Shown: positions 1 through 6,410 of the stretch, one piece after another
Position numbering within the stretch: the stretch's first letter is position 1
Layout of the letters: the number at the start of each line of letters is the position of its first letter
Assembly: GCA_012511315.1 (NCBI GenBank)
Contig: JAAZGI010000134.1
Location: forward strand, 1 to 11,660
Direction of reading: 5' to 3'
Origin: Clostridium sp.
GTDB lineage: Bacteria; Bacillota; Clostridia; Clostridiales; Clostridiaceae
Length of the DNA: 11,660 nucleotides
Notes under the pieces: model-generated
Seen by the model: the letters and a program-made list of their open reading frames with translations, nothing else
Told to the model about the DNA's origin: nothing
Database searches by the model: none
Translations under genes and position numbers: made by a program

Positions 1-1028
1 GAGTTCCCATTGGGAGCTTCTACAAAGGCGTAGAAGGCACCATCAGGTTTAGCCATCTTATAGCCAAACTTTGTTAAGTTTTCGTAGATTAGATTTCGAT
101 TGGTCTGATAAGTAGTTAAATCTGGTTCAACATCAATGCATCGTTCGATGACCTTCTGGAATAAAGAAGGAGCACAAACAAAACCTAGAGCCCGAGCAGA
201 ACCGAATACAGCCGCGGTTAGGTCCTTGGCACCGACAACACTCTTTGGAATCAAGATATAGCCAATCCGCTCTCCGGGGAGGGATAAGGACTTAGACCAA
301 GAGTAGTTGATAATGGTATTTTTGTAATAGGTTGCGGAGAGCATCTCTTTGGCATCACCGTAAACTAATTCCCGATAAGGCTCATCAGAAATGAGGTAAA
401 TGGGATGGCCATATTCATCAGATTTTCTGGAAAGTAACTCAGCTAACTGAGTTAGGGTTTCATGAGAATAGACAACACCCGATGGATTGTTGGGTGTATT
501 AATAATCATGGCTTTGGTTTTTGGAGTGAGTTTAGCTTCTAGTTTATCAAAGTCAATTTGGAAATTTGACAGATTTGGCTCCACGGGAACAAAAATTCCG
601 CCGTGGGCTTGGACGAAAAAGCGGTATTCTGGGAAATAAGGTGCAACGGTTACTACTTCATCGTCTTCATTGGCGATTAAGGACTTCAAAGTTATGTTTA
701 ATGAAGCGGCAGCACCACAGGTTAGGTATACATCATCCCCATCATAATCTGTACCGAAGCGACGATTGAGGTTTTGGGCAATTGCATCGCGGGTTGATTT
801 GGCTCCCGCTGATGGGGTATAACTGTGATATTCCACTGGATTTAAATTTTTCACGATGTCAGTGATAGCATCCTGTACTTCTTGCGGAGCTGGAACGTTA
901 GGATTCCCGATAGAGAAATCATAGACCTTGTCTGGTCCAACGATGGCCTTACGCTTCACCCCGAAATCGAAGATTTCCCGAATTACGGAGCTGGTTGTAC
1001 CCATCTCCACCATTTTTTGATTAAACAT
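1..1028 (-). CDS. Pyridoxal-phosphate aminotransferase, class I/II (C-terminus cut by window edge)
   Basis: A fold-type I, PLP-dependent aminotransferase that moves an amino group between an amino acid and a 2-oxo acid in the cytoplasm. The substrate cannot be told from sequence. 342 residues are visible, read from ATG at 1028 to the left edge; family members are about 390-400 residues, so roughly 50 are missing. Visible signatures are the N-terminal SIGNPNVPAP segment (residues 39-48), the TPNNPSG loop (178-184) with its PLP-binding Asn, SDEPY (214-218) with the Asp that contacts the PLP ring nitrogen, and SWSKSLSLPGERIGY (243-257) with the Schiff-base lysine K246 and the phosphate-contacting R254. 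The start is supported by an AAGGGGG ribosome site about 8 bases upstream. It stands alone on the minus strand, about 160 bases after the HAD gene, and seems to have its own promoter. Confidence in the family is high, in any specific substrate low. Confidence 0.95.
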   Translation of the reverse strand, partial: MFNQKMVEMGTTSSVIREIFDFGVKRKAIVGPDKVYDFSIGNPNVPAPQEVQDAITDIVKNLNPVEYHSYTPSAGAKSTRDAIAQNLNRRFGTDYDGDDVYLTCGAAASLNITLKSLIANEDDEVVTVAPYFPEYRFFVQAHGGIFVPVEPNLSNFQIDFDKLEAKLTPKTKAMIINTPNNPSGVVYSHETLTQLAELLSRKSDEYGHPIYLISDEPYRELVYGDAKEMLSATYYKNTIINYSWSKSLSLPGERIGYILIPKSVVGAKDLTAAVFGSARALGFVCAPSLFQKVIERCIDVEPDLTTYQTNRNLIYENLTKFGYKMAKPDGAFYAFVEAPNGN

Positions 1029-1047
1029 TGTATCTTCCCCCTTATAT

Positions 1048-1053
1048 GTTTGT
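1048..1053 (-). promoter_or_regulatory. Probable extended -10 promoter element for the aminotransferase gene
   Basis: On the minus strand the sequence reads TGTTAAAAT, an extended -10 element of the TGnTATAAT type, about 20 bases upstream of the aminotransferase start codon. This would give a leader of only about 13 bases that just holds the ribosome binding site. No good -35 box is visible at 16-18 bases, which is tolerable for extended -10 promoters. Confidence 0.45.
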
Positions 1054-1081
1054 AATTATTTTAACACAAAGCTGAGTGACT

Positions 1082-1103
1082 AATAGAATCTTTTGAATCT
1101 ATT
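1082..1103. repeat. Inverted repeat upstream of the aminotransferase promoter
   Basis: The arms AATAGAATC and GAATCTATT flank TTTT. Eight of nine positions pair, with one A-A mismatch in the middle. The repeat lies about 30 bases upstream of the proposed -10 element, where an activator or repressor dimer could bind. It has no run of T on either side typical of a terminator. The role as an operator is inference. Confidence 0.35.
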
Positions 1104-1191
1104 CGTCGCATTAGTACATTGATTTTTAATAAGATGATTTACCTTTGTTTCAAATACATTAAACGGCCATATTAAACGTTCAGTAGCAAAC

Positions 1192-1863
1192 TTAATTCTT
1201 GACTGCCGTGGAATCCAGTAAGACTGTAAAGTCTTGGATAAAAAGGTCGGCCAGTGACAGAGCTTCTTCTTCGCTTAATGAGCTATGAGCGTCATTGACT
1301 GCCACTACTTTCATGCCAGCGCTGCGGGCTCCTCGCATAGCGTGAGGAACATCTTCAAAGACCACGATGTTTTTTGCTGCAATGCCAATGGACTGGGCGG
1401 CGTGGAGATAAACATCGGGCTCGGATTTTGATTTCGCTTTAGTATCATCTGTTGTAACCAAAGCATCAAAGTAGTGTTCAATATCATTAGCTCTTAAACA
1501 GATATTTAGAAGATGGTGATTATTAGAAGTGGCAATGGCAAGCTTAATACCCTTTGCTTTAAGCTGTTCTAAAAAATCTCGGGCTCCTGGTTTCAGTGGA
1601 ACGTTAGTGGAATATTCGATTTCAGCCGTCTGCATCCATAGGTCTTGTAGCTCTTCCACTGACTGGCTTAGTTGAAACTGATCTTTAAAATATAAGGCTG
1701 TTTCATTAAATGAGTAGTGAGCAATATCTTTCATAATTTCGTGAGGTGTCATATTTAACCCCAAAGTTTTAATGATGTCCTCATCAATACGGGACCAAAC
1801 CCACATGGAATCCACCAAAGTACCATCTAGGTCAAAAATAACTCCTTTTATCTTGTCAAACAT
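1192..1863 (-). CDS. HAD-superfamily hydrolase, beta-phosphoglucomutase-like subfamily
   Basis: A soluble haloacid-dehalogenase family phosphatase or phosphomutase acting on a small phosphorylated metabolite. The exact substrate is unknown. Numbered from the chosen start (223 residues): motif I FDLDGTLVDS with nucleophile D11 and acid/base D13; a helical cap at about 20-80; motif II ATSNN with T112/S113; a motif III lysine near K146 (KSEPDVY, compare KPxPD in relatives); motif IV FEDVPHAMRGARSAG with E170/D171 for magnesium. An in-frame ATG four codons earlier (1875) has no ribosome site, whereas GGAG lies 6-7 bases before the ATG at 1863, so the shorter form is preferred. It follows the PAP2 gene after 15 bases, so the two are very probably co-transcribed; a joint role in dephosphorylation is possible but unproven. 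No clear terminator follows it. Confidence 0.93.
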   Translation of the reverse strand: MFDKIKGVIFDLDGTLVDSMWVWSRIDEDIIKTLGLNMTPHEIMKDIAHYSFNETALYFKDQFQLSQSVEELQDLWMQTAEIEYSTNVPLKPGARDFLEQLKAKGIKLAIATSNNHHLLNICLRANDIEHYFDALVTTDDTKAKSKSEPDVYLHAAQSIGIAAKNIVVFEDVPHAMRGARSAGMKVVAVNDAHSSLSEEEALSLADLFIQDFTVLLDSTAVKN

Positions 1864-1878
1864 TATAAACTCCATTTA

Positions 1879-2421
1879 CTATGCAAACAGTGATAGTGCC
1901 GGCATGAACAGATTAACGATTAAGGAAAAAGACGTGCCGATAATCGCACCTGCTATAACATCCGAGGGATAATGAACCGCTAAATAGACTCGAGAATAGC
2001 CCACGCCAAAGGCGAGGAGAATAAATATTAAACGCACCGTAGGACTTACCGCTAAAAGGCTGGTTGACATGGCCAGAGCAAAAGCTGCCGTGGTGTGGCC
2101 CGATGGAAAGGAATAAGGATCAACACCTATCTGAATGGAATGAAGCCTTTTGGATAAGACAAAGGGCCGCTTCCGGCGGAAAATTCGTTTTAAAACCTGG
2201 ACAAAAATACCCGATAGGGTTAATGTGATGGCTGCATGGATTGCAAAGGGACGGAATACATCCTGAGGCAGAAAAACTAAGGCCAACAGGAGTCCCAAGG
2301 CAAACACATCGGAGCCAAGATAGGTTAAAGCAATATTTAAATAATCAAAAAACCGATTACGCAGGTGCGCGTTCACGAAGTGAACAATTCGGTAATCCAT
2401 TTTGAAAATCAAATCAAACAT
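1879..2421 (-). CDS. PAP2-family membrane phosphatase
   Basis: An integral membrane phosphatase of the type 2 phosphatidic acid phosphatase family. Members remove phosphate from lipids such as phosphatidic acid or undecaprenyl pyrophosphate, with the active site usually facing outward. The three family motifs are complete: C1 K78-x6-R85-P86, C2 PSGH at 106-109, and C3 S143-R144-x5-H150-x3-D154, with H109 and H150 as the catalytic histidines. At 180 residues it is of normal length, with hydrophobic segments near 38-52, 58-77, 110-126, 129-147 and 155-175. The ATG at 2421 follows a GGAG site by 7 bases. It is the first gene of a two-gene unit with the HAD hydrolase. An undecaprenyl-pyrophosphate role is possible but cannot be decided here. 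Confidence 0.94.
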   Translation of the reverse strand: MFDLIFKMDYRIVHFVNAHLRNRFFDYLNIALTYLGSDVFALGLLLALVFLPQDVFRPFAIHAAITLTLSGIFVQVLKRIFRRKRPFVLSKRLHSIQIGVDPYSFPSGHTTAAFALAMSTSLLAVSPTVRLIFILLAFGVGYSRVYLAVHYPSDVIAGAIIGTSFSLIVNLFMPALSLFA

Positions 2422-2449
2422 CTTGTTTCTCCAGTTAATACAGAGTTAG

Positions 2450-2467
2450 TTCCATGTTAAAATGGAA
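2450..2467. repeat. Perfect inverted repeat, operator-like, in the PAP2 leader
   Basis: TTCCAT and ATGGAA are perfect 6-base arms around a 6-base centre. The repeat lies just downstream of the predicted PAP2 transcription start, between the -10 box and the ribosome site. Its size and place fit a repressor operator better than a terminator, because no T run follows in either direction. Confidence 0.4.
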
Positions 2468-2477
2468 ATACACTTTT

Positions 2478-2507
2478 ATTATAACCTAAGAACGCACCGG
2501 AAATGAA
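2478..2507 (-). promoter_or_regulatory. Vegetative promoter for the PAP2-HAD unit
   Basis: On the minus strand a perfect TATAAT (2478-2483) is preceded at 18 bases by TTCATT (2502-2507), which matches TTGACA at three of six positions. Transcription would begin near 2471, about 50 bases before the PAP2 start codon. The -10 box is strong and the -35 box weak. Confidence 0.55.
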
Positions 2508-2798
2508 AAGAAAAGAGACTGGTTTGGTAACATTTTCAGGAAACAAGAAACAGAAAAGCTAAGACAGTCAACCAACTATATAAAATGCGAAAGAAATCTA
2601 GAAAATACGCAGTAAAAAAAGAAATAAAAAGAAAGTAAAAGATGGCACAATATATGAAATGGATTCAGCACCAGCTCGTGACAGAGCTCATGGTTTAGCA
2701 ATAACTGATTTAGTGAATGCTTTAGTGAAGCTCTCAGCTTTGATGGTGGTAATTAAGCCGTTGAGGATTGTAGGGGAAACGAAGAGAGGGAGACAGGA
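2508..2798 (+). other. Upstream region of trmN, no recognised gene
   Basis: This stretch separates the divergent PAP2 and trmN genes. It begins with A-rich DNA (about 2540-2640) and continues with normal-composition DNA up to the trmN ribosome site. One plus-strand frame is open from just after a TAG at 2599-2601 to 2853, with ATG at 2659, but it has no ribosome site, overlaps the trmN start out of frame, and matches nothing I recognise. A short hairpin (AGCTC/GAGCT, about 2672-2687) is present. No convincing promoter for trmN was found, so its transcription start is uncertain. The region could hold a leader RNA or the remains of a gene. Confidence 0.3.
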
Positions 2799-3587
2799 AT
2801 GGATGACATGCAAGAAAATGGAGCTTGTCCGGTCCAAAGGGATGCGGCTTTGATTCATGATGATGAAACAGTAGAGGATTTAGGTCGCGCCGGTTTAAAG
2901 CTCTTACAAAAAAAGTCAGGCTTTCGCTTTGGTAGTGATGCAGTTTTATTGGCTCATTTTACGAACTTAAAAAATAAAGAATCCGTGATGGACTTATGTA
3001 CTGGATCTGGGATTATCCCTACCCTAATGGCGGGACGGTCTAGCTCTCAAAATATTCAAGGAATCGAGATTCAGGAAAGATATGCTGATATGGCCCAGCG
3101 AAGTGTTGAGATAAACAACTTAAAGGAGCGGGTTAAAATTCACCAAGGGGATCTGCGCAATCAAGAGCTTATAAAAAGTTTGGGCTCCTTTGATGTTGTC
3201 ACAGCCAACCCACCTTACAAGGAAGCCGGGCGTGGTTTATTAAATCCGAAAGATGAGCTAATGGTGGCTCGACATGAAATCACCGTTAATCTAGAGGAGG
3301 TTATTTCATCAGCTAGTCTTCTTTTGCGCCACCATGGAAGGTTTTGTATGGTTCATCGGCCCGAGCGCTTATTTGACATTTATCGCCTCATGGCCAAACA
3401 TGGACTGGAATTAAAGAGAATCCGCATGGTTGCACCTAAAAAAGGCAAGGCGCCCAATATGATTTTGGTGGAAGGACTTAAGGGTCAAAAACCATTTTTG
3501 AAGTGGGAAGCGGAATTAACAATGTTTACTGATACAGGTAGTTATACTGAGGAATTAAAGGAGATCTATAGGGATGCAAGACAATAA
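2799..3587 (+). CDS. tRNA1(Val) A37 N6-methyltransferase-like protein (TrmN6/YabB family)
   Basis: A class I SAM-dependent methyltransferase of the TrmN6/YabB family, which in studied members methylates N6 of A37 in tRNA1(Val). Visible features are the family-typical lead-in FRFGSDAVLLAHF (42-54), SAM motif I DLCTGSG (65-71), the acidic residue after strand 2 (E90, GIEIQ), GDL at 117-119, and catalytic motif IV NPPY (137-140), which marks N6-adenine methylation. At 262 residues the length is normal. A GGGAG ribosome site lies 6 bases before the ATG at 2799; a second ATG three codons on is possible. The 3' end overlaps rsmI by 14 bases, implying translational coupling and a shared transcript. 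This pair, often near yabA or abrB, is a conserved Firmicute arrangement. The RNA target in this organism is inferred from the family. Confidence 0.92.
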   Translation: MDDMQENGACPVQRDAALIHDDETVEDLGRAGLKLLQKKSGFRFGSDAVLLAHFTNLKNKESVMDLCTGSGIIPTLMAGRSSSQNIQGIEIQERYADMAQRSVEINNLKERVKIHQGDLRNQELIKSLGSFDVVTANPPYKEAGRGLLNPKDELMVARHEITVNLEEVISSASLLLRHHGRFCMVHRPERLFDIYRLMAKHGLELKRIRMVAPKKGKAPNMILVEGLKGQKPFLKWEAELTMFTDTGSYTEELKEIYRDARQ

Positions 3588-4422
3588 ATTAATTGTGGTG
3601 CCGACACCGATTGGAAACCTAGGGGACATGACCTTTCGAGCAAAGGAAGTGCTTCTAGCGGCTGATCTAATTGCCTGTGAAGACACTCGAACCACAGGAA
3701 GACTTTTGCAACATCTTGGGGCCAGTGCACCGACTATTAGCTATCATATGCATAATGAAAAAGCGCGAACTCAAGATATCCTAGATGCGGTCTCTTTTGG
3801 CAAGACAGTGGCTTTAGTATCCGATGCTGGGATGCCAGGGATTTCAGATCCAGGTCAAGTGGTGATCGCGGCGGCCATTGAAGCCGGCATTGAAGTGGAT
3901 GTGCTACCTGGACCATCTGCTTTTGTCACAGTACTGGTTGGATCAGGGCTAGCTACGGATCGGTTCAGCTTTATTGGTTTTCTTGAAAAAAATCGTTCCA
4001 AAAGAAAACGGCAATTAGAAGAGTTGATTGATCGTCAGGAAACCTTAATATTTTATGAGGCCCCCCACCGAATGCGTGAGTTTTTACCCATGCTGGAGAG
4101 CGTTTTGGGGAACCGTAAAGCTTGCCTTGGGCGAGAGGTCACCAAATTACATCAAGAATATGAACGTGGTACCTTAAGTGAACTAGGAGACCGCTATTTA
4201 GAAAAAACGCCTCGTGGCGAATATGTGATTGTGGTGGAAGGAAAATCTTCCGCTGTGATTCAAGAAGAGATGGAAGCTAAACTAGCCGAAATTTCAATTG
4301 AAGATCAGGTTTTTCAATATATAGAAGCCGGGCTTTCAAAAATGGAGGCCGTGAAAAAGACGGCTAAAGAACGGGGCTTAAAGAAAAATGACGTGTATAT
4401 GAAGGTTATTGATATCGAATAA
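3574..4422 (+). CDS. rsmI: 16S rRNA (cytidine(1402)-2'-O)-methyltransferase RsmI
   Basis: RsmI adds a 2'-O-methyl group to C1402 of 16S rRNA in the decoding centre, using SAM. It has the tetrapyrrole-methylase fold. Motifs in order: VVPTPIGNLGD (8-18), ACEDTR (34-39), SDAGMPGISDPG (83-94, SAM-binding), LPGPSA (111-116), FIGFL (133-137) and YEAPHR (161-166). At 282 residues it is full length with the usual C-terminal helical domain. The start at 3574 lies inside the end of trmN; an AAGGAG site is about 10 bases upstream. The next gene has its own promoter, so this is probably the last gene of the trmN-rsmI unit, though no terminator separates them and read-through is likely. Confidence 0.96.
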   Translation: MQDNKLIVVPTPIGNLGDMTFRAKEVLLAADLIACEDTRTTGRLLQHLGASAPTISYHMHNEKARTQDILDAVSFGKTVALVSDAGMPGISDPGQVVIAAAIEAGIEVDVLPGPSAFVTVLVGSGLATDRFSFIGFLEKNRSKRKRQLEELIDRQETLIFYEAPHRMREFLPMLESVLGNRKACLGREVTKLHQEYERGTLSELGDRYLEKTPRGEYVIVVEGKSSAVIQEEMEAKLAEISIEDQVFQYIEAGLSKMEAVKKTAKERGLKKNDVYMKVIDIE

Positions 4423-4438
4423 GGAGATGGTGGTTAAC

Positions 4439-4467
4439 TTGAAAAGAGGTTAAGGTTACCATATAAT
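4439..4467 (+). promoter_or_regulatory. Sigma-A-type promoter for the DUF1836 gene
   Basis: TTGAAA (4439-4444), a 17-base spacer and a perfect TATAAT (4462-4467). Transcription would start near 4474, so the ribosome site AGAGAGGTGG is almost at the 5' end of the message. An imperfect palindrome (TGGTTAAC at 4431-4438 against GTTACCA at 4455-4461, one bulged base) and three GGTTA copies overlap the promoter and might bind a regulator, perhaps the product itself. Confidence 0.75.
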
Positions 4468-4488
4468 AATTTAGAGAGGTGGTGTAGG

Positions 4489-5034
4489 ATGGAAGAGACA
4501 AGAGGCCATGAACCAGTAAGCTTAGAAGAAATGCCTAAATATGATTTGTTTTTATCGCAAGTCATTGATTTTCTTAATGAATACTTTCCTGAGGAACGGT
4601 TTACCGGTAATATGATCCAAAACTATATAAAAGGTGAAGTAATTACCAAACCATTTCATGGTAAAAAAAGAGGCTATGACAGGATGCATCTTATTCAACT
4701 GGTATTCCTTTGCTATATGCGTCCCATCCTAACGACGGAAGAGATTCGTAAAGTATTTGCCTTGGCTTTTAATGAAATCAATAAACCAGAAGATGATATT
4801 ATAAGCTGGGAAGAAGCCTATGAGATGTTTTTAGCAATTTATCGAGTGACCAGTAATAGCGATGACCTGCCAATGAACTGGGCAGAAACTGAGATTGACG
4901 GATATATTGACGCCCTAAAAATTAACAAAGACAGTTATGAGCAAATCCGCCAATTTATTCAGGTTTTGATCCTAGTGGCTCGAGCAACGGATTTAAAACG
5001 GAGAGCTCAAACTATTATTAGTCAGGGGATCTAA
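4489..5034 (+). CDS. DUF1836 domain protein, possible DNA-binding regulator
   Basis: A 181-residue protein of the DUF1836 family, found mostly in Firmicutes. No biochemical function is established to my knowledge. The domain covers about 15-130: PKYDLFLSQVIDFLNEYF (16-33), then FTGNMIQNYIKGEVITKP (38-55), which looks like a recognition-helix region of a MerR-like winged helix, then KRGYDRMHLIQLVFLCYMRPILTTEEI (60-86). The C-terminal third is helical and acidic. The ATG at 4489 follows a good AGAGAGGTGG site. It has its own promoter just after rsmI. A role as transcription regulator is inferred from the helix-turn-helix-like pattern; there is no membrane segment or catalytic motif. Confidence 0.85.
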   Translation: MEETRGHEPVSLEEMPKYDLFLSQVIDFLNEYFPEERFTGNMIQNYIKGEVITKPFHGKKRGYDRMHLIQLVFLCYMRPILTTEEIRKVFALAFNEINKPEDDIISWEEAYEMFLAIYRVTSNSDDLPMNWAETEIDGYIDALKINKDSYEQIRQFIQVLILVARATDLKRRAQTIISQGI

Positions 5035-5127
5035 TTAATAAAGGCTGAGCTATAAAAGAAGATGCAGAAATCATACATGTCAAAAGATAAAAAGAATAAT
5101 ATGATAAGAGAAAGTTATGGTAAAGGG

Positions 5128-5153
5128 ATAAATAGGCAAAATAAATAGACAAA
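5128..5153 (+). repeat. Tandem 13-bp direct repeat
   Basis: Two adjacent copies, ATAAATAGGCAAA (5128-5140) and ATAAATAGACAAA (5141-5153), differ at one base. The second copy forms the base of the long hairpin before the yvrJ-like gene. The first copy could pair with the same 3' arm as a competitor. Confidence 0.8.
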
Positions 5154-5200
5154 AGAGAAGGAAGGGGTTTATGCCGATTCCTTCTCTTTTGTCTATTTAT
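5141..5200 (+). promoter_or_regulatory. Perfect 23-bp hairpin just upstream of the YvrJ-like gene
   Basis: The left arm 5141-5163 and right arm 5178-5200 are exact reverse complements over 23 bases, with a 14-base loop (GGGGTTTATGCCGA). The gene's ribosome site (AGGTGGGAGGTGG, 5201-5213) begins at the foot of the stem. No T run follows the stem, so it is not a standard terminator for the DUF1836 gene, although the 3' arm itself contains TTTT. It could be a leader structure controlling stability or translation of the small gene, an RNase III site, or a weak terminator. The function is inference; the structure is plain. Confidence 0.75.
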
Positions 5201-5217
5201 AGGTGGGAGGTGGTTAT

Positions 5218-5367
5218 ATGGAAGAGTTATTTAATTTAGTGGGTAATTTGGGTTTTCCGATTGCAGTGACGCTTTACCTTTTGGTTCGGATTGAAGGTAA
5301 ATTAGAGCTGTTAACTCAAAGCATCAACCAGTTGTCTCAAACATTAACCGACGGAAAAGCCCTATAG
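5218..5367 (+). CDS. YvrJ-family small membrane protein
   Basis: A 49-residue protein matching the YvrJ family of Firmicutes. The pattern is a short amphipathic start, a hydrophobic helix through GNLGFPIAVTLYLLVRIE (9-26), then a charged, helical tail KLELLTQSINQLSQTL (28-43). The family resembles small holin-like (BhlA/UviB) proteins in layout, but its function is unknown. Length is normal for the family. The ATG at 5218 has a strong AGGTGGGAGGTGG site just upstream. It sits between a 23-bp hairpin and an intrinsic terminator, so it may be made as a short separate transcript or as the tail of the DUF1836 message. Confidence 0.88.
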   Translation: MEELFNLVGNLGFPIAVTLYLLVRIEGKLELLTQSINQLSQTLTDGKAL

Positions 5368-5370
5368 TCC

Positions 5371-5410
5371 ACAACCGGAGCAAGTATGTTTGCTCCGGTT
5401 GTAATTTTAA
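5371..5410 (+). terminator. Intrinsic terminator after the YvrJ-like gene
   Basis: ACAACCGGAGCAA (5371-5383) and TTGCTCCGGTTGT (5390-5402) form a perfect 13-bp stem with a 6-base loop, followed by AATTTTAA. It starts 3 bases after the yvrJ-like stop codon. The T run is short but the stem is strong. Confidence 0.85.
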
Positions 5411-5490
5411 AAGTTTCTAGACTAGTAATGAATAAGAGGGTGCTGACAAGATAATATTAGGGATAGGGAACATATAAGTAGGTAATTAAA

Positions 5491-5559
5491 ATGTACTTTG
5501 AAAAGGCGCATCCCAAGTATATGGACAAGCCTTTATTAAAGAGGAGCTCAATTATATAA
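5491..5559 (+). CDS. Unrecognised 22-codon open frame, possible small protein
   Basis: ATG at 5491 opens a frame of 22 residues, basic and hydrophobic (MYFEKAHPKYMDKPLLKRSS then II), ending with TAA at 5557-5559. A weak AGG site lies 8 bases upstream. I do not recognise it. The reason to list it is its end: the stop codon overlaps the first base pairs of a strong plus-strand terminator, as in a real tiny gene. No clear promoter is visible between 5411 and 5490. It could equally be the tail of a lost gene whose terminator survived. Confidence 0.3.
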   Translation: MYFEKAHPKYMDKPLLKRSSII

Positions 5560-5605
5560 TCCCTTAAATCCTTTCACTAAAAGGGTTTAAGGGATTCAAG
5601 TTTTT
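5558..5605 (+). terminator. Strong intrinsic terminator, plus strand
   Basis: Arms 5558-5574 and 5580-5596 pair over 17 bases with one G-U pair and a 5-base loop (CACTA), followed by CAAGTTTTT. The T run is on the plus-strand side only, so it serves a plus-strand transcript ending here, not the minus-strand DUF6326 gene that ends at 5680. Confidence 0.82.
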
Positions 5606-5679
5606 CCTCTTTAACTATAAACTAGCAAATAACCATCAAAAATTGGTTGCTGGGAAATGAGAATATACCGTGTTTATCC

Positions 5680-6071
5680 TTATTTCAATTCCCATGCATA
5701 TCTGATAATTAGTAACAGAACAAGAACTTCTACAGTTGCAAAAAATATATAATGAAGAGCTAGTGAACCGCCACCAATACCAAATATAATAGTAATTAGA
5801 CTTGCAATAATATTTGCCCAACGATTAAATTTATTTTTCAAAATTCTTGAAAGAAAAATCATTACAATTGGGATTTCCAATATTAATGCAAACACCAACA
5901 GAATTTCTGCGTTATTCCAAATGGAGTGTTTCCTGTGTTTATATCATTCAAAAATCCTGGTAGCATAAAAGAAAGAATATCTGCGAAAATCATATTTATC
6001 ATCACTACGATCCATAGTATAGAGATTTTTTCTTTTATATCAATATTAGCACTACGTTGATTTGCTTTCAT
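5680..6071 (-). pseudogene. DUF6326-family membrane protein gene, broken by a one-base frameshift
   Basis: Two overlapping frames make one protein of about 130 residues. The first part, from ATG at 6071, reads MKANQRSANIDIKEKISILW and on to NTGNTPFGITQ; the second resumes in the next frame with EILLVFALILEIP and runs to YAWELK and TAA at 5680-5682. Joined, they match the DUF6326 layout of four membrane helices: an N-terminal IDIKxK segment, a LPGxxxxIxxGN loop, an FxxTQ turn before helix 2, KxNRW before helix 3, and YIFFxxxEV before helix 4. The break is near 5907-5912, where one base seems to be missing just before GAAATTCTG. The start at 6071 has an excellent AAAGGAGGGG site 6 bases upstream; a longer reading from TTG at 6140 is less likely. 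It could be a recent pseudogene, a sequencing error or, less likely, programmed frameshifting; no slippery run is evident. Confidence 0.75.
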
Positions 6072-6370
6072 TTTAAACCCCTCCTTTGAATAATCATCTA
6101 AGTCCACACTATCACTTAAGTATTTACTTACCAAGTACAAACCACTCCTTCAATATTATTTTTTTATTAACTTGATATATAAAGCAGGGAATGAATCGGT
6201 GAAATTAAAGTATTGAGTAGTTTTGTTATGAAAGTATTAAATAGAATGCAATTGAATATCACGAAATTAAACCAATGGAACATAATAATGGTAACTTTAA
6301 AGTGGCGAATGAACATTTAAGTTTACCTATAAGTTCGAAAACTTTTAAAGGAATAAAAAAAAGAACAATC
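6072..6370. other. Gene-poor AT-rich spacer between DUF6326 and the selenoprotein genes
   Basis: No convincing gene on either strand. An open frame on the plus strand (6275-6487) runs through the minus-strand terminator and into the selenoprotein gene and has no ribosome site. A weak minus-strand promoter for the DUF6326 gene may lie at 6176-6203: TTCACC, a 16-base spacer and TATATA. Immediately upstream of the DUF6326 ATG, 22 codons are open in the same frame and contain a second GAAGGAG site. Confidence 0.35.
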
Positions 6371-6400
6371 ATAAAAACACCTGATGCAAAGCATCAGGTG
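6371..6400 (-). terminator. Intrinsic terminator of the selenoprotein gene pair
   Basis: CACCTGATGC (6378-6387) and GCATCAGGTG (6391-6400) form a perfect 10-bp stem with loop AAA. Read on the minus strand it is followed at once by TTTTTAT. It lies 10 bases beyond the TAA of the 6411-6701 gene, which independently supports translation of that gene past its internal UGA to this point. Confidence 0.9.
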
Positions 6401-6410
6401 CAAGTTGTTT

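Noticed and set aside
566..769. Plus-strand open frame of 67 codons
   Set aside because: It lies antisense to the well-supported aminotransferase gene, has no ribosome site and shows no protein family pattern.
5141..5200. The 23-bp hairpin as a CRISPR repeat or transposon end
   Set aside because: There is only one hairpin, with no spacer array, transposase or target duplication around it.
6072..6140. TTG at 6140 as the start of the DUF6326 protein
   Set aside because: The spacing to GAAGGAG is too short (4 bases), and the ATG at 6071 has a far better site and fits the family's N-terminus.
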